In this document: positions 46,415 to 56,741 of the stretch, one piece after another
How positions within the stretch are numbered: the first letter of the stretch is position 1
Layout: every line of letters starts with the position of its first letter
Origin: Dendrocalamus latiflorus
Lineage: Eukaryota; Streptophyta; Magnoliopsida; Poales; Poaceae
Assembly: GCA_017311315.1 (NCBI GenBank)
Contig: CM029622.1
Span: 16,441,100 to 16,505,099, forward strand
DNA: 64,000 nucleotides
Reading direction: 5' to 3'
Translations under genes and position numbers: made by a program
Notes under the pieces: generated by a model
The model's input: only the letters and a program-made list of their open reading frames with translations
Databases searched by the model: none
Told to the model about the DNA's origin: nothing

Positions 46415-49365
46415 ATGGCTAGCCACGACGACGGCACCTACCACCCCCGCAGCGGTTCCTTGCCTAGCCCGGGCGAGGTGACCCATCCTTCCCAAGAGTA
46501 CAAACTGGTGTCGCGGGGGAGCTCGCGCGCCAACAAGTGGTGGAACGCGATGGAGCACTCGGGAGGCTCCTGCTCCCGTGTGCTGGGGAAGAGCCGCATG
46601 ACGGAAGGGACGCTGCAGCGACTCGTGGATGAGGGGAAGATCGTGGATCGCAATGGGGCTCGCTTACCCCGCCGGGACGAGACGGAGCCGAAGCCCGGGG
46701 CCTTGGAGGCAATTGTTTTTATCGCGTTCTTCGATGCCGGCCTTCGGATGCCCTCCACGCTATTTGTGGGCGAAGTCCTGCGGGCCTACGAGTTGGAGCT
46801 AGCCCAGCTGACGCCACACGTGATACTCCGCCTAGCTGTCTTCGCGTGGGCGATGCGGACAGAGGGGTGGCGCCCTAGCGCGAGCTTATTCGCCACCCTG
46901 CACGATGCACACTGTCGACCCAGAAAGGTTGGCGGGGCGGTGTCCAACTTCGGCGGTGTGGACTTCGTGCTCCGGGCGTCCTACGCGACGTTGTTCCCTG
47001 TGTCAGCCTCGCCAGGGCAGTGGGCGTCCGGCTGGACGCGGTGGTGGTTCTATTACACCGTGACCGACAAGAGCCGAATGCAGTGCCGAGGTGGGCCGAT
47101 CTCGTTTAACAGCACGCCGAGTCTGAAGGCGGAGATTGACGACACGCGAAAGCTACAGAGCCTTGTCGGTGTCGCCCGTCGAATGAGCGTGCGCGACCTA
47201 GCCGAGGAGTTCACGATGCATGGGGCAGCGCCACTCTCCTCCCGGGGGAAGTATGTTGTGCCGAATGGCCCCCGCGAGGACGGGTTCGATCTATGTGTGT
47301 CTCGGGTGCTTCCGCCCTCCGCCCCTTGTAAGTCGCCCATCGCGCCATTGTATCTGTTCGGCTTCCGCCTAACTGACGTGATCTCCTGCGCAGTGACTCG
47401 GCTAGAAGATGCGGAGCACGCAGTTGCGGCGCTCCTCGGCCCGTACACTCTTAAGGAGCACCGGGCTCGCGAGGCCGCGGTCAAGGCGGCTAAGCAGGGG
47501 CGGATAAACCGCACCTGCGAGGCTGTACGCATTGCCGTGCCCGAGCGCGTGGTGCCGGAAGAGCTTCCCGCCGGGATTCCAGGCGCTCAGGACGGTGATA
47601 TCCCTGCGGGGGGGCTGTCTTCGCGACGCCGGGCCTGTTCCCCGGCTGCCGTATGCGACCCGGCAGCCCCCCCGGCGGCTAGCTCAGCTGAGGCGGGGCG
47701 TGTGACCGGCGGTGGGCCTGGCCACACTGCTTTGGAGGGGCGCACCGCCGCGAATCCCCTGGCACTTTCTGCCGACGCCCACGAGCCTGTGCTCGGGCTC
47801 GCGGCCACCGCTGAGTTGGAACCCGTCAACCCGGGGGGTGGCGTCGTCCCTGGCGAGCAAACCACGGGGGACGGTGCGTTATCAACCGTAGCGGCCAACG
47901 AGGGCGTGCCCTCTACAGAGGAAACCGTGGGGGCGACGCCGACCGGAGCTGGTTCTGCCGCAGAAGAATCGCCTGTGCCACCGCAGGTGAAACGCCCTCG
48001 GACGCAGTCCCCACCGCCACCGAGGAGTCGATACGCTGTGGCGGGGCCTTGCCGCGGGGTGACGGCGGCTGGCGCGGTCGAGAAGACCTTCTCCCCGACC
48101 GTCGAGGCGCCCGCCTCCCCCTGGGTGGTCGACCCGGCGCCACTTCCTACCGTGACGAGGGGCGCAGGAGGTAGGTGTGAGTCCCTTTCTTCACCTGACT
48201 TCGCGAGACTCTCTCCGATCTGCTCGCTCATTCTGCCGACATCAGGCGAGATGACGTCTCCCGTACGTGGCGAAGGATCGAGCAGCGGAGGTATGCGTGA
48301 AGTCGGAAGCCTCGTGCAGGATGCCCCGCCGGTGTCCACTGCTGCTGACGTGGCCGTGGCCGCGATAAATCCTGGCGTGTTGGGGCCGGGGCTCGCTCAT
48401 TCGGACTTCCTCCCTCGGCCGGAGGTATTTTGCGACCTCACCGCCGCCGCCGAGCGTGCCGACAACGGCCTCAACCGAGAGGTGCTGTCGTCATGCGCGG
48501 GGGACCTCCTGGCGCTCGCGTTGCAGGCCTCCGAGATGAGGGTAAGTACGTGCGCTTCAGATTGTAAGGTACAGCTAGACGCCTGCTGATTCGTTGTTTC
48601 TGTCAGACGCTTGCCCTCAGCCGGTCCTTTGACGTGGCCCGCGTTCGGGAGCGGAGGGCTCTGGAAGCCAGCCTCCGCGAAGCAAACACTGCCCTAGCCG
48701 CGAAGGATGAAGAACTTCGCGCGCTGGAGGGCGCCCTGGTGGCCGCACAAGTCGCGGCCACGAAAGCTCGGAACGCCGCGGCTGGGGAGCGCGCCGCCTT
48801 CGTGCAGCAGATCGCCGTCCTAGAAGGGGAGAACGCCCAGCTGGCGGAGTCTGCTGCCGAGAACCGCCTTGCCTTGGAAAATGCGTCTATGTCGGCGTGG
48901 CGGGCCATGGAGTCTCTGAACCAGGCCCTTCGAGATCTGTGCGTCCGAGTGCCGGATACTACGCACCGGCCGGAGGCCCTGTCGGAGACGCTCGGGCTGA
49001 TCGAGGAGGGGGCCGGCGTTGCTCTTCGTGGCGCCAGGACCTTTGGCGAGCACTGCAGCTATGTTGGTGCGTGCTTCGCCCTCGCCCTGCTTCATACTCG
49101 TGGGTGTAGGCATACCCATGAGCTAGCGAATCCTCAACTGGATCCTCCCGACCGACCAGAGGTTATGTCGGACGCCATCCGCTCCATCGGGGCTAGCCTG
49201 CAGAACTTCCACCAACGGATCTGGGGCCGCTTCGGGGAAGGTGCAGCGAGAGTCGCCGTGCAGCAGACGTTGCATGGGGAGGGGGACCTCCTCCAGTGGC
49301 TTGAAGGTGTCCTTCAGCGCCGCGGCGACGACGGCGCGGGCTCGTCCGCACCGCGCCAAGGCTGA
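46415..49365 (+). CDS. Antisense ORF of the Tat-type element, gypsy-type transposon domain protein
   Basis: This gene is encoded on the strand opposite to gag-pol. Exon 1 is 46415-48541 (709 codons, starts MASHDDGTYHPRSG). A 65-bp intron (48542-48606, AGG|GTAAGT and CTGTCAG|ACG) follows, and exon 2 is 48607-49365, for 961 codons plus TGA without a break. Residues about 60-260 resemble the 'putative gypsy type transposon' domain annotated in many grass proteins (VFIAFFDAGLRMPSTLF, LTPHVILRLAVFAWAMRTEG). The middle is Pro/Ala/Ser-rich and probably disordered. The C-terminal part is an Ala/Glu-rich coiled coil (EASLREANTALAAKDEELRA) followed by a globular-looking end (GARTFGEHCSYV). Its role is unknown; a chromatin, localisation or particle role would be a guess. 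It also reads as a spliced gene in a diverged relic at 33 kb. An upstream in-frame start at 46358 exists, but 46415 has the better context. Confidence 0.85.
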
Positions 49366-49515
49366 GCGGTTGGTCGGGTGGTGCAGGGGGATGATGTACT
49401 GGTTCTTACGCTTGTGACCATGTAACCCCTTTGCTTTTGCAATGGAACCAAGTAGTAGTTTATGCTTGGTGTTACCTGCCACCGAACGCGGAGGGTAGGT
49501 CTGCGCATCTCGTTT
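49366..49515. other. Spacer after the antisense ORF
   Basis: This is the short region between the TGA of the antisense ORF and the 52-bp array, and probably contains its 3' UTR. Nothing else is seen. Confidence 0.5.
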
Positions 49516-50932
49516 GTACTCCGTGGAGTGGCGCGTGCGGAGGCAAATCTCGACGCTACGATTTCCTTTATAGTCCGGAGACTCGCGCGTGCGGAGCTAG
49601 GCTCGACGCTACGTCTTATTTAAAGTCCGTGGACTAGTGCGTGCGAAGCTAGGCTCAACGCTACGTCTTCTTTATAGTCCGGGGACTCGCGCGTGCGGAG
49701 CTAGGCTCGACGCTACGTCTTATTTAAAGTCCGTGGACTAATGCGTGCGGAGCTAGGCTCGACGCTACGTCTTCTTTATAGTCCGGGGACTCGCGCGTGC
49801 GGAGCTAGGCTCGACGCTACGTCTTATTTAAAGTCCGTGGACTAGTGCGTGCGGAGCTAGGCTCGACGCTACGTCTTCTTTATAGTCCGGGGACTCGCGC
49901 GTGCGGAGCTAGGCTCGACGCTACGTCTTATTTAAAGTCCGTGGACTAGTGCGTGCGGAGCTAGGCTCGACGCTACGTCTTCTTTATAGTCCGGGGACTC
50001 GCGCGTGCAGAGCTAGGCTCGACGCTACGTCTTATTTAAAGCCCGTGGACTAGTGCGTGCGGAGCTAGGCTCGACGCTACGTCTTCTTTATACTCCGTAG
50101 AGTGCGCGCGGAGGCGTCCCCCCGCTGCGTCTTATTTATACTCCGTAGAGTGCGTGCGGAGCTAGGCTCGACGCTACGTCTTATTTAAAGTCCGTGGACA
50201 GGTGCGTGCGGAGCTAGGCTCGACGCTACGTCTTATTTATAGTCCGCAGACTCTCGCGTGCGGAGCTAGGCTCGACGCTATGTCTTATTTAAAGTCCGTG
50301 GACTGGTGCGTGCGGAGCTAGGCTCGACGCTACGTCTTATTTATAGTCCGCAGACTCTCGCGTGCGGAGGCGGACCTCGACGCTACGTCTTATTTAAAGT
50401 CCGTGGACTGGTGCGTGCGGAGCTAGGCTCGACGCTACGTCTTATTTATAGTCCGCAGACTCTCGCGTGCGGAGCTAGGCTCGACGCTACGTCTTATTTA
50501 AAGTCCGTGGACTGGTGCGTGCGGAGCTAGGCTCGACGCTATGTCTTATTTATAGTCCGCAGACTCTCGCGTGCGGAGGCGGACCTCGACGCTACGTCTT
50601 ATTTAAAGTCCGTGGACTGGTGCGTGCGGAGCTAGGCTCGACGCTACGTCTTATTTGTAGTCCGCAGACTCTCGCGTGCGGATCTAGGCTCGACGCTACG
50701 TCTTATTTAAAGTCCGTGGACTGGTGCGTGCGGAGCTAGGCTCGACGCTACGTCTTATTTATAGTCCGCAGACTCTCGCGTGCGGAGGCGGACCTCGGCG
50801 CTACGTCTTATTTAAAGTCCGTGGACTGGTGCGTGCGGAGCTAGGCTCGACGCTACGTCTTATTTATAGTCCGCGGACTGGTGCGTGCGGAGCTAGGCTC
50901 GACGCTACGTCTTATTTATAGTCCGTGGACTT
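49516..50932. repeat. Tandem array of 52-bp units, about 27 copies
   Basis: The unit contains GTGCGGAGCTAGGCTCGACG and CTACGTCTTATTTAAAGTCC. Two subtypes, with TTTATAGTCCGGGGACTCGC and TTTAAAGTCCGTGGACTAGT, alternate over the left half, giving a 104-bp dimer. In the right half TTTATAGTCCGCAGACTCTC replaces the first subtype, and some units have GGCGGACCTCG in place of GCTAGGCTCG. It lies between the stop of the antisense ORF and the stop of pol. Short frames in it are not genes. Confidence 0.93.
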
Positions 50933-51051
50933 TGTTCTTCTCAGCGCGGACAGGGGATGCTCTTGGAACAGCAACCTTTATTGAACTCCCGTTTGCGCTG
51001 GCGAGCATCGCCTAACAACGGGCTGGTGGCTCTACGCCTACTGTGCTGCTT

Positions 51052-52656
51052 CTAGGCGTAGTACCGCCGCAACCTGTCCGCGTTCCATGTGTGCCGGAAG
51101 GCTTGTCCTTCAAGCGTGGCGAGGCGGTACGCCCCCTTTGGCAATGCCTCCGTTACGATGTACGGGCCTTCCCACTTGGACTCCAGCTTGCCAACGGTTT
51201 CCGCCTGGAGTGCCACTCTGAGGACGAGATCCCCAGGCTTGAACCCCCGCGGGCATATAGAGCGGTCCCGAGTACGCATTGTCTGCCGTGCGTACTTCTC
51301 GACATGGTGGGCTGCGTCTGCCCGTATCCCGTCGAGGAGGTCCAAGGACACACGGCGCTCCTCTTCGGGTGCTTGGACGAGGACCCTTCGCGAGCCGGCC
51401 TTGACTTCCTCGGGCGTCACCGCTTCGTCACCGAAGAGGAGTTTAAACGGCGTGAATCCCGTCGGGCGCGTTACCGTTGTGCGGAGCGACCATAGAACGC
51501 TGTGAAGCTCGCTTGGCCACTTGCCCTTCGGCAATCCAACCAGGCGCTTTGTGATGGCGGCAGAAATGGCGCCATTCGCCCGTTCAACCGCCCCGTTGGA
51601 CTGGGGATGCCCTACCGAGGCGAATCGGAGGGTGATGCCCATGCTGTCACAATAATCTTTGAAGAGGGCGGCGTTGAACTGCAGGCCATTGTCGACCGTG
51701 AGCTCCCGAGGTACACCGAAGCGACATATGATGTTTTGCCATAGGAAGCGATGTATGGCCGCAGAAGTTACTTTGGCCAGAGCGATCGCTTCCGGCCATC
51801 TGGAGAAATACTCCAGCGCGACTACCACGAACCGGAGGTCCCCTGGAGCTCGGGCAAGTGGTCCTACTATATCGAGACCCCAGCGTGCCAGTGGCCACAC
51901 CGGGGGAATTGGGTTGAGGCTTGTCGGGGGCCTGCGGATGATGCGCGCCATCCACTGGCACCCTTGGCACCGACGGACGAGGTCCTGGGCGTCGGTGATG
52001 GCAGTCGGCCAGTAGAAGCCTTGTCTGAACGCCTTGCCGACTAATGACCTCGGCGCCAGGTGGGATCCACATACGCCCGCGTGGATTTCCGCCAAGAGTT
52101 CCTTTCCTTCCTCAGTCGAGAGGCAGCGCAGGAGCGGCACGCAAACCCCTTTCTTGTAGAGTATCCATTCGAACACCTGGAAGGACCGCACGCGGTGCTG
52201 CAATCGTCGCAGCTTGGCAGGGTCCTCCGGCTCGGCGAGGCCTTGTAAGAAATTGAAAATGGGCTCTCGCCAATCTCCTGGCCGATCAATGCGGTGGACA
52301 AGTGCCGCGTCCCGGTTGTCCTGCGCGATGGCCGCCTTTGCTAACACCTCGTAGAATGCCCCCTCAGGGGGGCAGTTGCTGGCTGGCCGCCTTGGCGAGG
52401 GCGTCGGCTTGCTCATTCTCCGCCCGGGGGATGGCCTTGACGGTGACACCCAAAAAGTGCCTTTCCCTCGCCCGTACCGCCGCGAGGTACTTGGCCAACT
52501 CAGGGTCCTTGGCTTGATATGACTTGTCCACATGGCCGGCCACCAAGCGCGAGTCGGTGCGGACCAACACCCGTCTCGCGTCGACTGCCTTGAGCTTCGC
52601 CAGGCCAAAGAGCAGTGCCTCGTATTCAGCCGTGTTGTTGGTGGCGGAGAAGGCAA
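51052..52656 (-). CDS. Integrase region of the Tat-type pol
   Basis: This is the third open frame of the polyprotein; similarity starts near 52372, just after the RNase H frame stops. It has the HHCC zinc site (HAGVCGSH and RRCQGCQW), then the catalytic core with Asp in LDIVGPL, Asp in LTVDNGLQFN and Glu in NGAVERANGAI. A C-terminal GPF-like part follows (LESKWEGPYIV, then AFRHTWNADRLRRYY). No chromodomain is present. The enzyme would insert the cDNA with 5-bp staggered cuts, in line with the GTTAG duplication. It is out of frame with the upstream pol part, so it would not be made as part of one polyprotein. No internal stops are seen. Confidence 0.88.
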   Translation of the reverse strand: MPSPPPTTRLNTRHCSLAWRSSRQSTRDGCWSAPTRAWWPAMWTSHIKPRTLSWPSTSRRYGRGKGTFWVSPSRPSPGRRMSKPTPSPRRPASNCPPEGAFYEVLAKAAIAQDNRDAALVHRIDRPGDWREPIFNFLQGLAEPEDPAKLRRLQHRVRSFQVFEWILYKKGVCVPLLRCLSTEEGKELLAEIHAGVCGSHLAPRSLVGKAFRQGFYWPTAITDAQDLVRRCQGCQWMARIIRRPPTSLNPIPPVWPLARWGLDIVGPLARAPGDLRFVVVALEYFSRWPEAIALAKVTSAAIHRFLWQNIICRFGVPRELTVDNGLQFNAALFKDYCDSMGITLRFASVGHPQSNGAVERANGAISAAITKRLVGLPKGKWPSELHSVLWSLRTTVTRPTGFTPFKLLFGDEAVTPEEVKAGSRRVLVQAPEEERRVSLDLLDGIRADAAHHVEKYARQTMRTRDRSICPRGFKPGDLVLRVALQAETVGKLESKWEGPYIVTEALPKGAYRLATLEGQAFRHTWNADRLRRYYA

Positions 52657-55630
52657 GGCGCGCCGAGTACAGCAAACGCTGTCCCTCGGGCGTGATGATC
52701 ACCGCCCCTACGCCCGCGCCGGCGACGCTGTAAGCTCCGTCGATTGTAAGCGTCCAGACGGGATCATCGTGCGTCTGGCCGGGTTGGGCCGGCGGGGTCC
52801 ATTCGGCGAGGAAATCCGCGAGGACTTGGGATTTAATTGCCGTCCGCGAAGCATACGTCAGGGAGAAGGGAGCGAGCTGGGCGGCCCATTTACCGATACG
52901 CCCTGTGGACTCCTTGTTGTGTAGCATCTCTGCCAGGGGGAATGAGGAAGGCACTGTGATCGGGTGAGCCAGCAAATAATGCCGAAGCTTCCTGGAGGCC
53001 ATGACCAGCGCGTAGGCGAGCTTCTCAAGCTCCGTATATCTTGTCTTGGCGCCCTGAAGGGCTTCGGAGACAAAGTAGACGGGCCGCTGCATGGCGCCTT
53101 CCTCTAAGACGAGGACGGCGCTGACCGCGGTAGCTGACGCAGCCAGATAGAGCAGGAGGGGAGCCTCTGGTGCTGGGGCGACCAGAGTGGGGAGGCTTGC
53201 CAGGTGCTGCTTGAGTTCGTTGAAGGCCTTCGCGCAGTCTCCGTCTGAACGAAATCCATCGCACCCGCGGAGTGTCTTGAAGAACGGCAGGCCCCGCTCC
53301 GCCGCCCTGGATAGGAAGCGGCTTAATGCTGCCATGCGGCCCGCCAGCCTCTGGACCTCCCTCGTTGTCTTGGGCGGCTCCATACCCAGGATGGCGTCTA
53401 CTTTGTCGGGGTTCGCCTGGATGCCCCGCCCGGACATGAGGAAACCTAGGAGTTTGCCCGCCTGTACCCCGAAGACACATTTGTCGGGGTTGAGCTTGAT
53501 GCCCGCCTTCCGGAGGTTGTCGAAGGTCTCCTGGAGGTCCCGGCCGTGTAGAGCAAGTTGCCGAGTTTTGACCACCACGTCATCGACATAGGCTTCGACG
53601 TTCCTCCCGAGCTGGGCAGCCAGGGCAATGGCGACGAGGCGGGTGAAGGTAGCGCCTGCGTTTTTCAAGCCAAAGGGTATTCTGACGAAGCAGAACGTCC
53701 CAAGTGGTGTGATGAAACTGGTCTTCTCCTCGTCGTCTTCGGCCATGTATACCTGGTGGTAACCGGAATAGGCGTCCAGGAAACTCATGAGTTCGCACCC
53801 AGCAGTGGCGTCAACCAGCTGATCGATGCGCGGCAAGGGGTAGTTGTCCTTCAGGCACGCCTTGTTGAGTGCCGTGAAGTCGATGCACATGCGCCAGGCC
53901 CCGCTGGCCTTTTTGACTAGCACCGGGTTAGCGAGCCATTCTGGATGGTGGACCTCGCGGATGACCCCGGCGCGAAGAAGCTTCGCCACCTCCGCTTTGG
54001 CCGCCTGTTGCCGATCCATCGACATACGCCGGAGCCTTTGCTTGACTGGCTTGGCGTCGGGGCGGACCGCCAAACGATGCTGGATTACCACGCGGTCCAC
54101 GCCCTTGATGTCCTCCGGGGACCATGCGAAGATGTCCACGTTGTTCTGAAGCACTCGGAGCAGCTCCCGTTCGGCCCCCGGTGGGAGCCCCTCGCCAATG
54201 GACACAAACTGCCCCTCCGCCTGAAGCGGCACCTTCTTGACGCCGCCTTCGGGCCGAGGCTTGGGCGTCCACCCGGGAGCGGAGGGCCCATCACCGGGCG
54301 CGCCGAAGAGGGCATGCACCGGGCGATGCGAGACGCGGCTGCCGCCTTCGGCACGTCTGGCCAGGTCCTGGTCGCCGAAGATGGTGATGACACCCTCCGG
54401 GCCCGGGAGCTTTATACACAAAAAGGCGTGGTGCGGGATTGCCACGAAAGAGTTGATGGCGGGTCGCCCCAGTATGGCGTTGTAGGGGTGCGGGATATCC
54501 ACGGCATCGAAGGTGACATGCTCGGTCCGGATGTTACCTTTGTTGCCCTCCTGACGGAAAGTGACAGGAAGGGACACGTGCCCCAGGGCCTGCAGCGGTT
54601 GACCCCCGAAGCCTTGAAGTGGAGCTCTTGGCTGCTCCAGCCGGCTTCGGGGGATTGCCATGCGGTCGAGGGCTTCTGCGAATAAGATGTTCGCGGAGCT
54701 TCCCCCGTCGACAAGGACGCGCCTGACTTCGCAGCATGCTATGTGGGTCTGGATGACTAGAGGGTCTTGGTGAGGGTACTCCACGCCCCTGGCGTCGTTC
54801 AAGTCGAAGGTGATGTTGCGGGGCGGCATCCACAGTTGCGGCTGCTCCCCGGGGGCTTTTGAAGAGGAGCCTCCGGTGATGACGTTGACGGTGTGATGCT
54901 GCGCGCCCTCCGTTGCGGTGGCCCGTATGGGGCTATCCCATGGGTGCCCCACATGGGCTTCGGCGGGGGGCCGAGGAGGCGGAGTCCGAGATCTGGCCGT
55001 CACCCTCCGCAGCTCCATCACCGCGATGCATGCCCTTGTGTAATGATCGTTATAGCCGTGTACCTCGCACCACTTGCCATAGTGCAGGAGCTCTTGCTCT
55101 GCGTGGGGTTGGTTGCCGTAGTCAAATCCGCCCTCCGATCCCCGGTCTCCCCTCCGTGAGACGGGGTCGGGTCCTTGGCGGGCGCTCTCGGTGGCGAGGA
55201 CGTGATGGGCCGCCTGCGACCGGCGCTGGCGGCGCCGAGGTTTAGGCCTGCACCATGAAGAGCCTTCCTGTGCCTCGGCCTCACTGCCTCGGGGAGGGCC
55301 TCCTCGGGGCTTTCGGCTACGGCCTGGCTTCGAGGAGGGACCACCCGCCCCGACCTCGCGCGGGGGGCGCTCCTCATGGGCGAGGCCGAGGGCGGTGATG
55401 CTGCATCTTCGCGCATCCTCCTCCGCCCGCGCATACTCGTCCATTTTGTCGAAGAGCTTGGCAACTGTCGTGATTGGCCTCCGCGCGTTGTATTCGGCCA
55501 TCGGGCCCGGGCGAAGGCCCTGTATGGCTGCATTAACAACTGTGGTTTCATTAACATCGTGTACCTGGCCTCGAATCTTGGTGAAGCGCTTGAAGTAGCC
55601 CCGGAGCGTCTCCGAGGGTCCTTGCATCAT
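52364..55630 (-). CDS. Gag C-terminus, protease, reverse transcriptase and RNase H
   Basis: The 1088-codon frame begins inside gag (MMQGPSETLRGYFKRF). A CCHC-like knuckle (CEVHGYNDHYTRAC) is near residues 195-210 and the aspartic protease site VDGGSSANILF near 307-320. The reverse transcriptase has YPLPRIDQLVD, SGYHQV, FGLKNAGATF and the catalytic YVDDVVVK (about 53566-53592). RNase H has LTIDGAYSVAGAG, NNTAEYEALLFGL, TDSRLVAGHV and ADALAKAA. The frame ends with a TGA in a run of six C on the minus strand (near 52370), where family members should continue into integrase. The start is also a frame change, not a true start codon: gag similarity continues across it from the frame above. Confidence 0.92.
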   Translation of the reverse strand: MMQGPSETLRGYFKRFTKIRGQVHDVNETTVVNAAIQGLRPGPMAEYNARRPITTVAKLFDKMDEYARAEEDARRCSITALGLAHEERPPREVGAGGPSSKPGRSRKPRGGPPRGSEAEAQEGSSWCRPKPRRRQRRSQAAHHVLATESARQGPDPVSRRGDRGSEGGFDYGNQPHAEQELLHYGKWCEVHGYNDHYTRACIAVMELRRVTARSRTPPPRPPAEAHVGHPWDSPIRATATEGAQHHTVNVITGGSSSKAPGEQPQLWMPPRNITFDLNDARGVEYPHQDPLVIQTHIACCEVRRVLVDGGSSANILFAEALDRMAIPRSRLEQPRAPLQGFGGQPLQALGHVSLPVTFRQEGNKGNIRTEHVTFDAVDIPHPYNAILGRPAINSFVAIPHHAFLCIKLPGPEGVITIFGDQDLARRAEGGSRVSHRPVHALFGAPGDGPSAPGWTPKPRPEGGVKKVPLQAEGQFVSIGEGLPPGAERELLRVLQNNVDIFAWSPEDIKGVDRVVIQHRLAVRPDAKPVKQRLRRMSMDRQQAAKAEVAKLLRAGVIREVHHPEWLANPVLVKKASGAWRMCIDFTALNKACLKDNYPLPRIDQLVDATAGCELMSFLDAYSGYHQVYMAEDDEEKTSFITPLGTFCFVRIPFGLKNAGATFTRLVAIALAAQLGRNVEAYVDDVVVKTRQLALHGRDLQETFDNLRKAGIKLNPDKCVFGVQAGKLLGFLMSGRGIQANPDKVDAILGMEPPKTTREVQRLAGRMAALSRFLSRAAERGLPFFKTLRGCDGFRSDGDCAKAFNELKQHLASLPTLVAPAPEAPLLLYLAASATAVSAVLVLEEGAMQRPVYFVSEALQGAKTRYTELEKLAYALVMASRKLRHYLLAHPITVPSSFPLAEMLHNKESTGRIGKWAAQLAPFSLTYASRTAIKSQVLADFLAEWTPPAQPGQTHDDPVWTLTIDGAYSVAGAGVGAVIITPEGQRLLYSARLAFSATNNTAEYEALLFGLAKLKAVDARRVLVRTDSRLVAGHVDKSYQAKDPELAKYLAAVRARERHFLGVTVKAIPRAENEQADALAKAASQQLPP

Positions 55631-56502
55631 AGCGAAGAGTTGGTCCGCATCGATTCGCTCGACTGATGTCCTTGAAAGTTGCTACGAAGCCGGTCGCGAA
55701 GCTGCTCCCACGCGTAGATGGAGCCCGGCTGTATGGTAAGAAACCAAGAGAGCGCCACTCTGTGCAGTGCGAGGGGGAGTCCCTTCGCCTTCGCGGTGTC
55801 GTCTCCGCCCGCGGCCTCGATCGCGGTTTCGTACACGCGCACGAACTCGCGAGGATCCGTGTCGCCTTTGTACGGGTCGGTGATGCGAGGGAACTTGAAG
55901 TCTTCGGGCCACGCCGCCTGCTGCAGCCCCGCCGAAAGCGGGGATTCCGGATCTACGCATCTCCGCGGGACACTGCTAGACGTGGGGGCTTCGCGACTGT
56001 CCACCTTCTCTGGCGTGGGCTCGGGCGCGACTACTGGCACGACCTGCTGGCTCCGAGCCTCTTGTATATCTCGGACGGCTCCGCGAAGGTCCCCTAGTTC
56101 CCGCTGGAACGCGTTGAGGGCTGCTAGTAGGGCGCTTTCCACCGCAGGTGTCGTTGGGGCCGCCGGAACGCCCAGTGGACGGGCCGGTGCAGGGACCATC
56201 GCCTCACGACCTCCAGATCCGCCGGATGGTTCGTTGCGGCTACCCCCGGCCGTCGGATCCGCGCTACCGGCAAGGGTGGCGGGGGCTGTCGTTGCAGTGC
56301 CGGCGACGGGGTTGGATGTCGTCGTAGCGGCGCTGGCGGGGTCGGTCGTTGCCGCGCGGGCGTCGACGCCCGCGACCACGGCGTGTACGCCGCCGCCAAC
56401 TCCTTCGGCGGCCGACACCGAAGCCCTGGTGTTCACGCGCTGCTCCGACCCATCCGTCTTCTTTCCCTTCGCCACCGCTGGTGAAGCTTTTTTCGGTGCC
56501 AT
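55627..56502 (-). CDS. Gag N-terminal part of the Tat-type element
   Basis: It starts MAPKKASPAVAKGKK at 56502, 54 bases inside the 5' LTR. It runs through a low-complexity Ala/Thr/Gly-rich region into the retrotrans_gag core (WPEDFKFPRITDPYKGDTDP, then ALSWFLTIQPGSIYAWEQL). The frame is lost near 55680, at a position just after SNFQG, and stops at 55627; the rest of gag is read in another frame (see the pol entry). Because the break lies inside the gag fold and not at a gag-pol junction, it looks like a mutation, not programmed frameshifting. Confidence 0.85.
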   Translation of the reverse strand: MAPKKASPAVAKGKKTDGSEQRVNTRASVSAAEGVGGGVHAVVAGVDARAATTDPASAATTTSNPVAGTATTAPATLAGSADPTAGGSRNEPSGGSGGREAMVPAPARPLGVPAAPTTPAVESALLAALNAFQRELGDLRGAVRDIQEARSQQVVPVVAPEPTPEKVDSREAPTSSSVPRRCVDPESPLSAGLQQAAWPEDFKFPRITDPYKGDTDPREFVRVYETAIEAAGGDDTAKAKGLPLALHRVALSWFLTIQPGSIYAWEQLRDRLRSNFQGHQSSESMRTNSSL

Positions 56503-56537
56503 CTTTTTCCTTCGGTCTTCAGGCTTGTCTTCGTCCT

Positions 56538-56555
56538 CCCCACGGACGGCGCCAA
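56538..56555 (-). promoter_or_regulatory. Primer-binding site of the Tat-type element
   Basis: On the minus strand, just inside the 5' LTR, the sequence reads TGGCGCCGTCCGTGGGGA, the TGGCGCC-type tRNA primer site common in plant Gypsy elements. Confidence 0.8.
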
Positions 56556-56556
56556 C

Positions 56557-56644
56557 TGTTGTGGCTACAGACCAAACAGAGAGAGAGGTGGTAGTGGAGA
56601 GTGATGAAGATAAGTGTAATGGCCTGGGTCCTCCCCATGGCTTA

Positions 56645-56741
<97 letters not shown>

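Noticed and set aside
43196..50932. Regular repeats that could suggest a CRISPR-like array
   Set aside because: Units are contiguous without unique spacers and lie inside a plant Gypsy element.
51043..55666. Open frames on the + strand opposite pol (for example 53945-54685, 53558-53920)
   Set aside because: They are antisense to well-conserved reverse transcriptase and integrase motifs and have no similarity of their own. They arise from high GC and codon bias.
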